Assembly: GCA_042408595.1 (NCBI GenBank)
Contig: JBHOQX010000039.1
Span: 8,927 to 72,926 of the forward strand
Direction of reading: 5' to 3'
Origin: JBHOQX01 sp042408595
GTDB lineage: Bacteria > Chloroflexota > Chloroflexia > Chloroflexales > Roseiflexaceae
DNA: 64,000 bases
A program made the position numbers and the translations under genes. Positions 8,639-17,551 of the stretch are shown one piece after another (the stretch's first letter is position 1; every line of letters starts with the position of its first letter). The notes beneath the pieces are model-generated. The model ran no database searches. It had not been told where the DNA came from and was given only the letters and a program-made list of their open reading frames with translations.

Positions 8639-9714
8639 TTACTCTGCTGGACCGGCGCGTCGGGCGCGGCCGGCGCCGGTGCGAAGCGGGCGGAGCCGGG
8701 CTCGAGCTGGGCACCACGCGCGCCAGGGGCGCCCGGCGTCCGCCGCCCGCCGGCCGCTGGCACGACCGCCAGGGTCGGCAGGCCGGTGGCGTGGCGCACA
8801 TCGATCGGGAAGCGCAGCGTCCGGTCGAGCAGCGTGGCCAGGGCCAGCGCCGCCAGGCTCAGCGCGATGCCGGCGGCGACGAAGATCGCCGAATTGCGCG
8901 CGATCTTGCCCCACTGCACACGATCCTCCGGCACCTCCGGCGCGTCGATGACCACATATGTCTGGCGCGTCAGGCTCTCGGCCTTGGCGACTGAGAGGCG
9001 CGCGCTCTCCTCATTTTTCATAGCGCTCGTCACGCGCTCCTCGGCGCGGTCGATGTCGGCCTGGAGCTGGGCGATCCGCACCTGCTCGGCGGCCGGACGG
9101 TCGCCGCTACGCGGCGCGGGGTTGGCCTCTAGGTATCCGGCCAGCGCGTCGCGGGCGCGCTGCAGGTCGTCCTGGTAGGGCTTGATTACATTCGCAAAGA
9201 ACTGCTGTGCGACGGTGCTTTCCTGATAGTTCTTGTTGATCTGCCATTGGATGTACGTTTCGAGCGTCGCCGCCGCGATCTGCTGGGCGGTCTCCGGGCT
9301 TTCGTCCTTGGCGCTCACCTCCACAACTTTGTCGCCGAGCATGCGCACCGAGACCGCCTTGCGGAAGTTGTCGAGCATCTGCTCCTGCTGGCGGCGTGTG
9401 CCGCTCATGCCGGCCTGTAGCGGTGTCTTGGCGATCACCGCGCGAGCGAATGCCTCGGTCACCAGCAACTGGTTCAGTTCACTGGCGGTGACATCGGCTG
9501 GTGTGCGCCAGACCGGCGCGGCATTTGGGCTGGCGGTAAGCGCCGCCAGCACCGTGTCTTTCTCGATCAGCAGCCGCCCGAGCGATTCGTGCTTCGGCGG
9601 CATGATGATCGCGAACGCCGCTGCCAGCGCGAGCATGAGGGCGATCGGCATCAGGTAGAGCAGCGGGTGGCGAAAGTACGTTTCGAACAGGCGGGTGATG
9701 GCGAGTCGAAGCAT
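8635..9714 (-). CDS. Wzz-type polysaccharide co-polymerase (chain-length determinant)
   Basis: The 359-residue protein has a first transmembrane helix near residues 18-35, a long periplasmic region rich in Glu, Arg and Gln that should form coiled coil (about 60-245), and a second helix near 250-275 (ARNSAIFVAAGIALSLAALA). A cytoplasmic, Ala/Pro-rich tail of about 80 residues follows and lacks a kinase domain, so kinase function would be in a separate protein, here the degenerate one two genes on. I chose ATG 9714 because AAGGA lies 7 bases upstream; the ATG at 9720 is too close to it. Such proteins set polymer length together with Wzy. Confidence 0.88.
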   Translation of the reverse strand: MLRLAITRLFETYFRHPLLYLMPIALMLALAAAFAIIMPPKHESLGRLLIEKDTVLAALTASPNAAPVWRTPADVTASELNQLLVTEAFARAVIAKTPLQAGMSGTRRQQEQMLDNFRKAVSVRMLGDKVVEVSAKDESPETAQQIAAATLETYIQWQINKNYQESTVAQQFFANVIKPYQDDLQRARDALAGYLEANPAPRSGDRPAAEQVRIAQLQADIDRAEERVTSAMKNEESARLSVAKAESLTRQTYVVIDAPEVPEDRVQWGKIARNSAIFVAAGIALSLAALALATLLDRTLRFPIDVRHATGLPTLAVVPAAGGRRTPGAPGARGAQLEPGSARFAPAPAAPDAPVQQSK

Positions 9715-9741
9715 ATGCATGTCCTTGTGCGGTAGCGCCGT

Positions 9742-10908
9742 TCAGGCGACGGCGGCCAGCAGGCGGCGGCGCAGGCGGGCGCACGGCCGCTCGACGGCGT
9801 AGTACAGGGCGGCAGCGGTCGCGATCGCGAGTGCCAGCGCGAGCGCGCCCTGCGGCAGCGGATGCCACCCCAGCCACTCTCCAAGCGCGAACAGATAGAC
9901 CTGGTGGACGAGATAGAGCGAATACGAAAGCACGCCCAGAAAGCGCACCCAGCGGACATTCAGCAGTGCGAAGGGTGGCGCCGACGGATAGCGGATGGCG
10001 ACGATGAAAAGCGGCATCAGCGCCAGCCCTTGCAGGGTGTAGCGGAAGGTCTCCCGGAACTGCGCGTCGCGGTAGGCGAAGCTGACCAGCAGTGCCGCTA
10101 GCGCGAGCGGTACGGCGGCCAGCACCCAGCGTGGCGCCGGCGCGCCCGGCCGATCCAGCACCGGGTTGCCGAGCACGGCCAGGGCGCAGCCGAACAGAAT
10201 GGAGTCGATTCGGGTGTCCGTCGCGACATACGTGCGCTCTTCCGCCGCGCCGAGCAGGTACACCAGCACGCAGCGCCAGGCCAGCACCGCCGCGCACGCC
10301 GCCAGCAGCAGCGCGAACTGGCCGTGCCGCGACGGCACCGAGCGCTGCAGCAGCGCATAGACGAACGGAAAGACCAGGTAGAAATGTTCCTCGACTGCGA
10401 GCGACCAGTAGATCCCCGTACCGCGCGCCACGCCATCCCATCTGGCGAACGCGACGAAATAGTTGTAACAGTAGGCCAATTGGGCCGCGACCGGCCCCGG
10501 CGCGAGCTCGCCCCGCAGCACGCCCGCCAGCGTCAGCAGCGTCGCCACGGAGAGCACTAGGTAGTAGGGCGGGAAGATGCGCAGGATACGCCGGATGTAG
10601 AAGTTCTGGTAGCTGATCGCGCCGTGGCGGGCGTACTCGCGCCGCAGCAGGGTGGTGATCAGGTAGCCGCTCAGGAAGAAAAAGACCGTGACCCCGAAGC
10701 CGCCCGGCACCAGGCCGTCCAACCCGGCATGAGCCACGAAGACGATCAGGAACGATACGGCGCGGATGCCGTCCAGCGACGGGATGTAGAACTCGCCGCC
10801 CGCGGCCGGGACAACGGCGGCACGGGCCGCCGGCATGGGCGCGCGCCGCACGGCTGCACCAGCGCCACCCCGCAGCGGTGCGAAGATCGAGGCCAACACC
10901 TCTTTCAC
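9742..10908 (-). CDS. Acyltransferase 3 family membrane protein, first gene of leftward operon
   Basis: This polytopic protein (388 residues from GTG 10908) has the OafA-type signature IPSLDGIRAVSFLIVFVAHA, then GGFGVTVFFFLSGYLITTLL and the late FLGVLSYSLYLVHQVYLFA motif. It probably O-acylates cell-surface sugar. The start is uncertain: GTG 10908 has AGGA about 8 bases upstream and fits a transcription start near 11093, while the frame stays open to 11004. The following gene (co-polymerase) begins 27 bases after its stop. It is distinct in sequence from the acyltransferase at 2203-3411, so two different decorations are possible. Confidence 0.85.
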   Translation of the reverse strand: MKEVLASIFAPLRGGAGAAVRRAPMPAARAAVVPAAGGEFYIPSLDGIRAVSFLIVFVAHAGLDGLVPGGFGVTVFFFLSGYLITTLLRREYARHGAISYQNFYIRRILRIFPPYYLVLSVATLLTLAGVLRGELAPGPVAAQLAYCYNYFVAFARWDGVARGTGIYWSLAVEEHFYLVFPFVYALLQRSVPSRHGQFALLLAACAAVLAWRCVLVYLLGAAEERTYVATDTRIDSILFGCALAVLGNPVLDRPGAPAPRWVLAAVPLALAALLVSFAYRDAQFRETFRYTLQGLALMPLFIVAIRYPSAPPFALLNVRWVRFLGVLSYSLYLVHQVYLFALGEWLGWHPLPQGALALALAIATAAALYYAVERPCARLRRRLLAAVA

Positions 10909-11099
10909 CAAAAGGATCCTTTCCCGCGCGGTGTGAGCGGTGGGCGTCCGTTCGCTACCGCTCCAGAAAACGAACTCGCGCTCTCGCGGCGCGAGCAGCA
11001 CCAAACCCTGACCCTCGCCGGCTGCGGCGGCCGAAGCACAGCCGTGTCGACACCGGTGTGTACCTTTCAGGGCGACACCGCTCGCATCTTTGTGTCGGC

Positions 11100-11129
11100 A
11101 CTATACCATAGTTTGAGACTGCCCGTCAA
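11100..11129 (-). promoter_or_regulatory. Sigma70-type promoter of the leftward polysaccharide operon
   Basis: On the complementary strand TTGACG (11129-11124) and TATAGT (11105-11100) are separated by 18 bases. The predicted transcription start is about 11093, leaving a leader of about 185 bases before the first gene. No other hexamer pair of this quality was noticed upstream of the operon. Confidence 0.7.
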
Positions 11130-11533
11130 CGTCTTGAGCCTATTTTTTGTCATTCACCCCGTGAAGAAGACCTTAGAAAGCAATTCTGCGTCTATGGCGA
11201 CAAGAATGTACAGGTTACGACGGTTTGAAGATGAATAAATTTTAATCTGCGAACGCTGGACTTCTTGCCGGAGTTAGGTGTACAATAAATTTAGTGCTTA
11301 TTCGAAACCAGTTTATCTACCGAAAAAACGATTCTCGAATCAAAACATCGGTCTTTATTGGTTTATATTCATACCAATTATGACGGTCTATCCGTTCTCG
11401 GAATTACAGCGCTGGTGCTGTATTGGCTTATTTTCATACCAATTCATGGTGATCCGCTCGATCTACCGGTATGCGTTCGGCCGTCGCCCGGCCTTGGCGT
11501 GATCGATCGCTCCACCTGCCTCGGGAGCAGTGC
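11130..11533. other. AT-rich divergent intergenic region between the two polysaccharide arms
   Basis: This stretch is much richer in A and T than its surroundings. It separates the leftward operon from the rightward priming transferase. I see no convincing gene in it. A possible rightward promoter is TGGACT (11257-11262), 18 bases, TACAAT (11281-11286). Two near-identical dyads lie at 11357-11378 and 11422-11443 (separate entry). Composition unlike the genes suggests a regulatory region. Confidence 0.6.
11356..11444 (+). promoter_or_regulatory. Two tandem 22-bp dyads ATTGGT-N10-ACCAAT, candidate operators
   Basis: The first element has perfect 6-base arms ATTGGT (11357-11362) and ACCAAT (11373-11378). 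The second has ATTGGC (11422-11427) and ACCAAT (11438-11443). The two copies also share most of the 10-base spacer, giving a 24-base direct repeat with two mismatches, 65 bases apart. They lie 91-177 bases before the priming glycosyltransferase start and could bind a dimeric regulator of capsule synthesis. No candidate regulator is encoded beside them. Confidence 0.55.
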
Positions 11534-12268
11534 ATGGCAGCTTTCAACCGCGAACAGGAATACGTCCTGGCCCACGACATGATGGACCCTATGGCGCTTG
11601 TGAGCCGCCGCCCGGCCGATGCCCTTCGCCCGCTGCTGATCCAGGCGGCGTGGGCGGCCCGCCTGGCGTGTGCCTGTCGCGTCAAGCGCGCCCTCGATGT
11701 CGCGCTTGCGGTGGTGTTTCTCGCCCTCCTCGCGCCGGTCATGGCACTGACGGCGCTCGCGATCCGGCTGGATTCGCCTGGCCCGGTGCTCTTCCGCCAG
11801 ACGCGCGTCGGCAAAGGGGGGCGGCACTTTACCTGTTACAAATTCCGGTCGATGCACACCGACGCCGAGCAGCGGCTTGCCGAGCTGCTCGACCGGAACG
11901 AGGCGGATGGCCCGGTGTTCAAGCTGCGCGACGACCCGCGCGTGACCTGCGTCGGGCGCCTGATCCGCCGCCTGAGCATCGATGAGCTGCCCCAGCTCTG
12001 GAACGTGTTGCGGGGCGAGATGAGCCTGGTCGGGCCGCGGCCGGCGCTTCCGAGCGAGGTCGCGCGCTACAGCTTCGAGCAGCGCCGCCGCCTGAGCGTT
12101 GTGCCGGGCATCACCGGCCTGCAGCAGGTCTCCGGGCGCAGCGATGTGAGCTTCGACCGCTGGATCGCGCTCGATCTGGCCTATATCGAGCAGCAAAGTC
12201 TCCGCCTGGATCTTTCCATCCTGCTGCGCACCATCGTTGTTGTGCTGCTGGGCCATGGCGCGTATTGA
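11534..12268 (+). CDS. Undecaprenyl-phosphate sugar-1-phosphate transferase (priming enzyme)
   Basis: The 244-residue protein is a short PHPT (WcaJ/WbaP C-terminal domain) type initiating enzyme that moves a sugar phosphate from a nucleotide sugar to polyprenyl phosphate. One N-terminal hydrophobic segment (VALAVVFLALLAPVMALTAL) is followed by GKGGRHFTCYKFRSMHTDAE and the catalytic/undecaprenyl motif SIDELPQLWNVLRGEMSLVG with PRPALP. ATG 11534 has GGGAG 6 bases upstream, which decides the start over the open frame from 11471. It is the first gene of the rightward arm and starts the lipid-linked repeat unit used by the leftward genes. Confidence 0.92.
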   Translation: MAAFNREQEYVLAHDMMDPMALVSRRPADALRPLLIQAAWAARLACACRVKRALDVALAVVFLALLAPVMALTALAIRLDSPGPVLFRQTRVGKGGRHFTCYKFRSMHTDAEQRLAELLDRNEADGPVFKLRDDPRVTCVGRLIRRLSIDELPQLWNVLRGEMSLVGPRPALPSEVARYSFEQRRRLSVVPGITGLQQVSGRSDVSFDRWIALDLAYIEQQSLRLDLSILLRTIVVVLLGHGAY

Positions 12269-12339
12269 TCCGCTTCGCCAGGGCGCCAGGACGGCCAGCA
12301 TGCCGCGCTGACCGCCCCGTTGAGAGGTAAGCACCACCT

Positions 12340-13615
12340 ATGCGCAGACTCGTCGTCATTCTCGGTGTACCGGTCGACATCCTGACTACCGACGAAGCCC
12401 TTGATCGCATCGATGAAATGGTTGCGGCTGGCCGCGCGACGGGCCGGGTGCACCAGGTTGCCACGGTCAACGCCGACTTTGTAGTGAATGCGCTGCACGA
12501 CCCGGAGCTGCGCCGCATCCTACAGCGGGCGGACATGACGACCGCCGACGGCATGCCGATCGTCTGGGGCGGGCGCCTGCTGGGCGCGCCGCTGCCGGAT
12601 CGCGTGACCGGCGTGGACCTCATCCCGCCGTTGGCCGGGCGGGCCGCCGAGCGCGGCTACTCCCTCTTTCTGCTCGGGGCCCGGCCTGGGGTCGCGGCGC
12701 GCGCTGCCGAGAAGCTGGTCGCGCGCAACCCCAGCCTGCGAATCGCCGGGGTGCTCTCCCCACCCCAAAGCCCGCTGGTGGAGATGGACCCGGGGCTTGT
12801 CGCCGAGATCAACGCAGCGCGCCCCGATATTTTGCTCGTCGCCTTCGGCAACCCGAAGCAGGAAAAGTGGATCGCCATGCACGCCCCGGCGCTGCGGGTG
12901 CCTGTCTGCATCGGCGTGGGCGGCACGCTCGATTTCATCGCGGGCGAGACGCGCCGCGCGCCGCGCTGGATGCGCCAGCGCGGCCTCGAATGGCTCTTCC
13001 GGCTTGCCCAGGAGCCGCGCCGGCTCTGGCGGCGCTACGCCCACGACCTGGCCTCTTTCGGCTCGCACTTTGCTGGCCTGTGGCTGGCTGAAAGTCGCGC
13101 TCACGCGGACGGCGACGCGGCGGCCGAACTCATCTCGCTCGCCGGCATCAGCCTGCTCTCGGTCGCCGGCGTGCTTGGGCGCGGCTGCTGCGAGCGGCTG
13201 CTGGAGCAGGGGAGGGCGGCGCTGGCAGAGACGCCCTTCCTGGCGATCGACCTCTCCGGTGTGACAGCGCTGGACGCCTGCGGCGCGGGGGATCTGGTCA
13301 GCCTGGCGGGCGCGGCGCGCGCGGCCGGCGGCGACTGCTGGCTGGTCGCGCCATCCCGTGCGGTCAGGACCGGGCTTGCCCGTCTCCGGCTCGATTCCTT
13401 TTTCCGATGCTACCCGGATTCCACGCCGCTGGCTACGCCGCGACCGCCGGTGCCGCCAGTGGAGCCTCCAGCAACTCGACCTGGAGCCCGCACTCCCGCT
13501 GTTCGACTCGCTCGAGGAGGCGGTGGGTGGTCTGCGGGAAGAGGCAGTGGGCGCCTCGCGTCGCGTGCCCATCCGCCCGTCGCCGCGGCGCGCGATATCG
13601 CTGGCGCGCGACTGA
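12340..13615 (+). CDS. WecG/TagA/CpsF glycosyltransferase fused to a STAS domain; C-terminus crosses a frame change
   Basis: Residues 1 to about 245 form a GT26 glycosyltransferase: VATVNADFVVNALHDPELRR, TTADGMPIVWGGRLLG, and the C-terminal GVGGTLDFIAGETRRAPRWM then RLAQEPRRLWRRY. Residues about 260-355 look like a STAS (anti-sigma-factor-antagonist) domain: LAIDLSGVTALDACGAGDL and LRLDSFFRCYPD. After about 13420 this frame becomes Pro/Arg-rich and would run to 13743, 100 bases into the next gene. The +1 frame instead gives LEPALPLFDSLEEAVGGLRE, a typical STAS end, and stops at 13615, 28 bases before the next start. A single-base frame change between about 13400 and 13470, real or a sequencing error, is the simplest reading. 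It probably adds the second sugar to the lipid-linked primer. Confidence 0.75.
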
Positions 13616-13643
13616 GTCAACGGCCCGCCTGCCTGGGAGTGTT

Positions 13644-14759
13644 ATGCAGACAATCCTGCTCGCGGCAAACGAGCGTCACCGATTCGGCGCGCTGCTTCCC
13701 GCCACACCTATGCCGCTCGCACCCATCGCGAACCGGCCGCTGATCGCGATGGCATTGGACATGCTGGCACGGGCGGGGAGCGGTGCCGTGCGCCTGCTGC
13801 TCTGCCACGATGCTGCACCGATCGCCGACTATGTGGACGAGGGGCGGCGCTGGGGGCTGAGCGTCCGTCCGGTCCATCTGCCGGCGCCGCTAGGCGACGT
13901 CGGCACGCTCCGCTTCGCCGCGGCCGGGCTGGAGGACACCCTGCTGGTGCTGCCCGGCGATGCCATCCTCGACCTCGAGATCGAGGAGGCTCTGGCCTTC
14001 CACCGGGCGCATGGCGGGCTGGCCACTGCGATCGTGCGGCTGGCCCCGCCCCGCCCCGACGACGACCTGCTGTGCGTTGACCGGAACGGCGGCGTCACTG
14101 CCGCGAGCAGCGCGGCCGGCGTCGTCACCCACACCGGCGCGTATGTGCTGGAGCCAGCGGTACTGGACGTGCTCGCGGCAAGCGGCAGCGGCGACCCCGG
14201 GCTTATCCAGGCGCTGCTCGCGGCGGGCGTACCGCTCGTGGTATACCCGCTGCGCGGCTACTGGAACCCACTGCGGACACTGAACGACTTGCACGAGGCC
14301 CAACAGGTGGTGCTCTACAGCGCGTTCGCCGGGGCGCAGCCCGGCCAGGCGCCAGCAGCGCGGGTACGCTTCCCCGCGCTCGAGGGCCGACAGATCGCGC
14401 CGGGTGTGTGGGCCGGCGATCACCACGCTGTGCATCCGTCCGCGCGGCTGGTTGCGCCGCTCTGCATCGGTGCGGGCGCCTGGGTAGCCCGCGCCGCCGA
14501 GCTCGGCCCGGGCGTGGTCTGCGGGCCGCGCACCCTGGTGGATACCGGCGCGGTCATACGCTACAGCACCATCGTGGGGCAGACGTATATCGGTCGTCAG
14601 GTGCAGATCGAGAGCCGGATCGTAAGCGGCGAGATGGTGGCGCATCCGGCCACCGGCGAGATCATCCGCGTAGAGCATCCGAGGGTGATCGGGCGGGTCG
14701 GCGCTGCGCAGAGTTTGCGCCTGCTGCGGCAGCAGCCCGCCGAACGGGAGCCGGGCTGA
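13644..14759 (+). CDS. Nucleotidyltransferase-like protein with degenerate active site and beta-helix tail
   Basis: The 371-residue protein has the layout of NDP-sugar pyrophosphorylases: a Rossmann-like N-terminal domain of about 240 residues (LLVLPGDAILDLEIEEALAF, then HTGAYVLEP) and a C-terminal left-handed beta-helix of hexapeptide repeats (HPSARLVAPLCIGAGAWVAR and RYSTIVGQTYIGRQVQIE). The signature loop GGxGTRL is replaced by LLAANERHRFGAL, and the usual PKP motif reads PMP, removing the catalytic lysine. It may bind sugar nucleotides without making them. ATG 13644 has GGGAG upstream. It is in the polysaccharide arm directly after the WecG-STAS gene. Confidence 0.75.
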   Translation: MQTILLAANERHRFGALLPATPMPLAPIANRPLIAMALDMLARAGSGAVRLLLCHDAAPIADYVDEGRRWGLSVRPVHLPAPLGDVGTLRFAAAGLEDTLLVLPGDAILDLEIEEALAFHRAHGGLATAIVRLAPPRPDDDLLCVDRNGGVTAASSAAGVVTHTGAYVLEPAVLDVLAASGSGDPGLIQALLAAGVPLVVYPLRGYWNPLRTLNDLHEAQQVVLYSAFAGAQPGQAPAARVRFPALEGRQIAPGVWAGDHHAVHPSARLVAPLCIGAGAWVARAAELGPGVVCGPRTLVDTGAVIRYSTIVGQTYIGRQVQIESRIVSGEMVAHPATGEIIRVEHPRVIGRVGAAQSLRLLRQQPAEREPG

Positions 14760-14996
14760 CGCCCGACACGCATGGTGCAGCACCGTGGACCCGAGGTGAA
14801 TGAACGGACGACCTGACAGACACCCCCTTTCTGGCGGCGCTCCTCGTCTTACCAGCCTGCATGCCACGCGCCCCTGCCCGGTAAACTGCTTCTCGAATTC
14901 CTACGACGAGCAGTCGTATACGTGCGCCATCCGCCGCGATGGGTGGGGCGCGGCTGTGTCAGGTGCGCCCGGCCGCGTCGGAGGAACAGAACCGCG

Positions 14997-16148
14997 ATGA
15001 GCATGCCAGAACATGCGCGTCTTCGGCAGGCGCGACTCGGCGCTCCCGGCTCACGGGCCACGGTCGAGCACCGGATCCATATCTCCACCGCGCCGCTCGA
15101 GCCGGAGTGGGATGCGTTTCTCTCGGCCACGCCCGGCGGCCATTACGCCCAGACGAGCCTGTGGGCCCAGATCAAGGCGCAGCAGGGGTGGCGGTCCGCC
15201 CGTGTGATCGCCACGCGGGGCGTGTGCGTGGTCGGTGGGGCGCAGCTACTTATGCGTCCGCTGCCGCTGCTCGGGGCGGTCGGCTATGTGCCGCGCGGGC
15301 CGCTCTGCGCCAGGGATGCGCGCGAGGTCGCAGGGGAATGCCTCGACGCGCTGAGTCGCCTGGCGCGCAGCCACGCCGTGCGCTACCTGGTCATCCAGCC
15401 GCCCCCCGGCGAGGAGGCGCTGGTACGGCACCTCACCGCGCGTGGCTTCCGCCCCAGCGACGTTGAGGTGACCCCGACGGCGACGGTGCTGCTGGATCTG
15501 CGCTCCGATCCGGATGTGCTGCTGGCGCGCATGAAACATAAGACGCGCTACAACATCCGGCTCGCCGAGCGCAAAGGGGTACGCGTGCGCGAGGGGGGCG
15601 CCGATGATCTCCCGCTCTTTCACCGGCTGATGGCGGCCACGGCCCAGCGCAACGGCTTCCATACCTACCCCGAGGCGCACTTCCGCCATATCTGGCAGAC
15701 GCTTGCGCCATACGGCTACGCCCGGCTCTTCGTCGCCGAAGTTGCGGATGAGCCGGCCTCCGCGCTGTTCGCCATCCCGTTCGGCGACACGGTGACCTAC
15801 TGGCGTGGCGCGTGGTCGGGCGAGCACGGCAACCATCACCCGAACGAGGCGATGCATTGGGCGGCGATCCGCTGGGCCAGGGCGCAGGGGTATCGCTGGT
15901 ACGACCTGGACGGGCTGGACGCGAGCATCGCGGCCGCGCTGGCCCGCGGCGAGCCGCTCGACCCACGCGAGCGCAGCGATGCGGCGTTCAAGCTCGGCTT
16001 CGGCGGCCAGGCCGCGCTCTTCCCGGGAAGCTACGATTACGTCTTCCATCCGGCGCTGCGCTGGCTGCACGGCGTGCTGGCGCGGCGGCGCGGCCTGCTG
16101 GGGCGGGCGGAGGAGTTGGTGCGCGGTATCCGGCGGCTGGTTCTGTAG
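14997..16148 (+). CDS. FemAB/FemX-like aminoacyl- or GNAT-type acyltransferase
   Basis: This 383-residue protein contains two GNAT-like subdomains typical of the FemABX family: EWDAFLSATPGGHYAQTSLW in the first, and MKHKTRYNIRLAERKGVRVR with TYWRGAWSGEHGNHHPNEAM then YRWYDLDGLD in the second. Family members add amino acids to peptidoglycan precursors, and related proteins occur in exopolysaccharide clusters. GGAGGAAC precedes ATG 14997 by about 10 bases. The gene ends the rightward polysaccharide arm; its product may modify the glycan or link it to the wall, but the substrate is unknown. The 237 bases before it hold no gene that I can see. Confidence 0.85.
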   Translation: MSMPEHARLRQARLGAPGSRATVEHRIHISTAPLEPEWDAFLSATPGGHYAQTSLWAQIKAQQGWRSARVIATRGVCVVGGAQLLMRPLPLLGAVGYVPRGPLCARDAREVAGECLDALSRLARSHAVRYLVIQPPPGEEALVRHLTARGFRPSDVEVTPTATVLLDLRSDPDVLLARMKHKTRYNIRLAERKGVRVREGGADDLPLFHRLMAATAQRNGFHTYPEAHFRHIWQTLAPYGYARLFVAEVADEPASALFAIPFGDTVTYWRGAWSGEHGNHHPNEAMHWAAIRWARAQGYRWYDLDGLDASIAAALARGEPLDPRERSDAAFKLGFGGQAALFPGSYDYVFHPALRWLHGVLARRRGLLGRAEELVRGIRRLVL

Positions 16149-16195
16149 CGGGTGGGGCGACGCGGCGCTCCGGGCCAGCGCCCCACCCGCCCCGG

Positions 16196-17386
16196 CTAGC
16201 TGGCGGGGCTCGCCTCGACCCGCTGCGTCACCGGCGCGCCGAAGCGCACTTCCAACACGCCGTTGCGGAACACGGCGCGCGTCGCCGGGCGTTCGGCGAG
16301 CGTCATCGGCAGGATCATGTCGCGCTTGAAGTTGCCGATCGCGATAAACAGCTCGTCGCCACGCTTGGTGATCGACACCTTGCCGATCTCGACATGCGGC
16401 AGCGGCAGGCGTAGAACGTACTGATCGCCGTCGCGGACGATCTCCTGCATCGAGCCGCGGAAGAAGACCTGGGTCGGGTCCTGGTCCTTGAACAGTTCGC
16501 GCCCGATCTCGCCGAGATCGTCCAGCCCCTTCACGTCGCGCGGGTAGTGCGGCGCCTCCCAGATCGGCAGCGGCGCGAACAGGTCGTAAATCTGCCGGCG
16601 GTAGGCGCCCTGCATCTCGTGCAGCCGCTGGGTGAACGCCCCCTCGACGGCGGTCGGCGGCAGCACCCGGTTCAGCACCACGCCGTCCACCGGGTAGCCG
16701 AAGAGCGCCAGATAGGTGGCCGCGCGCTGCGCCTCTTTGATCACCATCCGCTCCGGGTTGACGACCAACCGATACGAGCTGATCTCCGGGTCGGTGAGCG
16801 TCTCGCGCAGCGCCTCGACCCCGGTTTGCAGCCGCTTGAGCGTCTCGAAGGCATTGGTCGCCGGGACGAGCGCCCGCACCAGCGGCTTGGCGACGCTGAT
16901 CGTGCCGGGGTCCCAGTCCATCACGCGGGCGGCGTACCACTGAAAGCTCTCCGGCATCGTCAGCAGGCGGATGGTCTCGCCGGTCGGCGCGGCGTCTACG
17001 ATCACCGCGTCGAAGTTGCCGTCGCGGGCCTGCCGCCGGATGTGCAGCAGGCTGACGACCTCCTCCATGCCGGGGATGATCGCCAGTTCCTCCGAGGCGA
17101 CATCGTCCACGCCCTTGCGCCGGAGCAGCCCGGCAAGGTAGGTGCGCAGCTCACCCCAGTGCTCGCGCACTTCCTCCAGGACGTTGATCTCCTGGCCCCA
17201 GAGCCGCTCGCTGAGCTGAGTCGGCTGCGGCCCCAGCGGGTGGTCAAGCGCGTCGGCCAGGCTGTGCGCCACGTCTGTGCTGACGACCAGCGTGCGGTGC
17301 CCCAGCTCGGCGGCGCGCACGGCGGTCGCGGCGGAGGTGGTCGTCTTGCCGACGCCGCCCTTGCCCAGATACAAAATGAGTCGCAT
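16196..17386 (-). CDS. ArsA-family ATPase with C-terminal HSP20-like domain
   Basis: The 396-residue protein has the deviant Walker A GKGGVGKTTTSAATA (residues 8-22), the switch-like VVSTDVAHSLADALD, and FDAVIVDAAPTGETIRLL, all typical of ArsA/Get3 ATPases. The metal-binding cysteines of arsenite pumps are not evident. Residues from about 315 on (DQYVLRLPLPHVEIGKVSIT and FRNGVLEVRF) form an alpha-crystallin/HSP20-like domain found in ArsA-like proteins of phototrophic and related bacteria. A role in membrane-protein or pigment-complex maturation rather than arsenite export is inferred. The leftward carotenoid genes lie just upstream of it. Confidence 0.88.
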   Translation of the reverse strand: MRLILYLGKGGVGKTTTSAATAVRAAELGHRTLVVSTDVAHSLADALDHPLGPQPTQLSERLWGQEINVLEEVREHWGELRTYLAGLLRRKGVDDVASEELAIIPGMEEVVSLLHIRRQARDGNFDAVIVDAAPTGETIRLLTMPESFQWYAARVMDWDPGTISVAKPLVRALVPATNAFETLKRLQTGVEALRETLTDPEISSYRLVVNPERMVIKEAQRAATYLALFGYPVDGVVLNRVLPPTAVEGAFTQRLHEMQGAYRRQIYDLFAPLPIWEAPHYPRDVKGLDDLGEIGRELFKDQDPTQVFFRGSMQEIVRDGDQYVLRLPLPHVEIGKVSITKRGDELFIAIGNFKRDMILPMTLAERPATRAVFRNGVLEVRFGAPVTQRVEASPAS

Positions 17387-17459
17387 GCGTCCCGTCTCTT
17401 CTCGGTAGCGACCCGCGCCCCGCGGCGCGTTCCCTCGAACTGACGCGCCACAGTGAGGA

Positions 17460-17551
17460 AATGTTGCGCTAAACGTTCAACCCTCGCAGTGCGGGGCAGC
17501 GTTGCAGCTTCAGGAACGCAAAACTCAGCGCGCTGCGCGTTGCACTGTGGC
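17460..17551. repeat. Intergenic word-repeat mosaic
   Basis: Short related words such as GCGTTGCA, CAGTGCGG, CTCAGCGCGCTGCGCG and GTTGCACTGTGGCTCA follow each other between the ArsA-like gene and the DUF1269 gene. The pattern resembles the mosaics listed at 42975, 44806, 61857 and 62238. I see no gene or promoter in it. Confidence 0.4.

Noticed and set aside
16196..17386. Arsenite efflux ATPase of an ars operon
   Set aside because: No arsenite-binding cysteines, no ArsB, ArsD or ArsR neighbours, and the HSP20-like tail points to the other ArsA subgroup.
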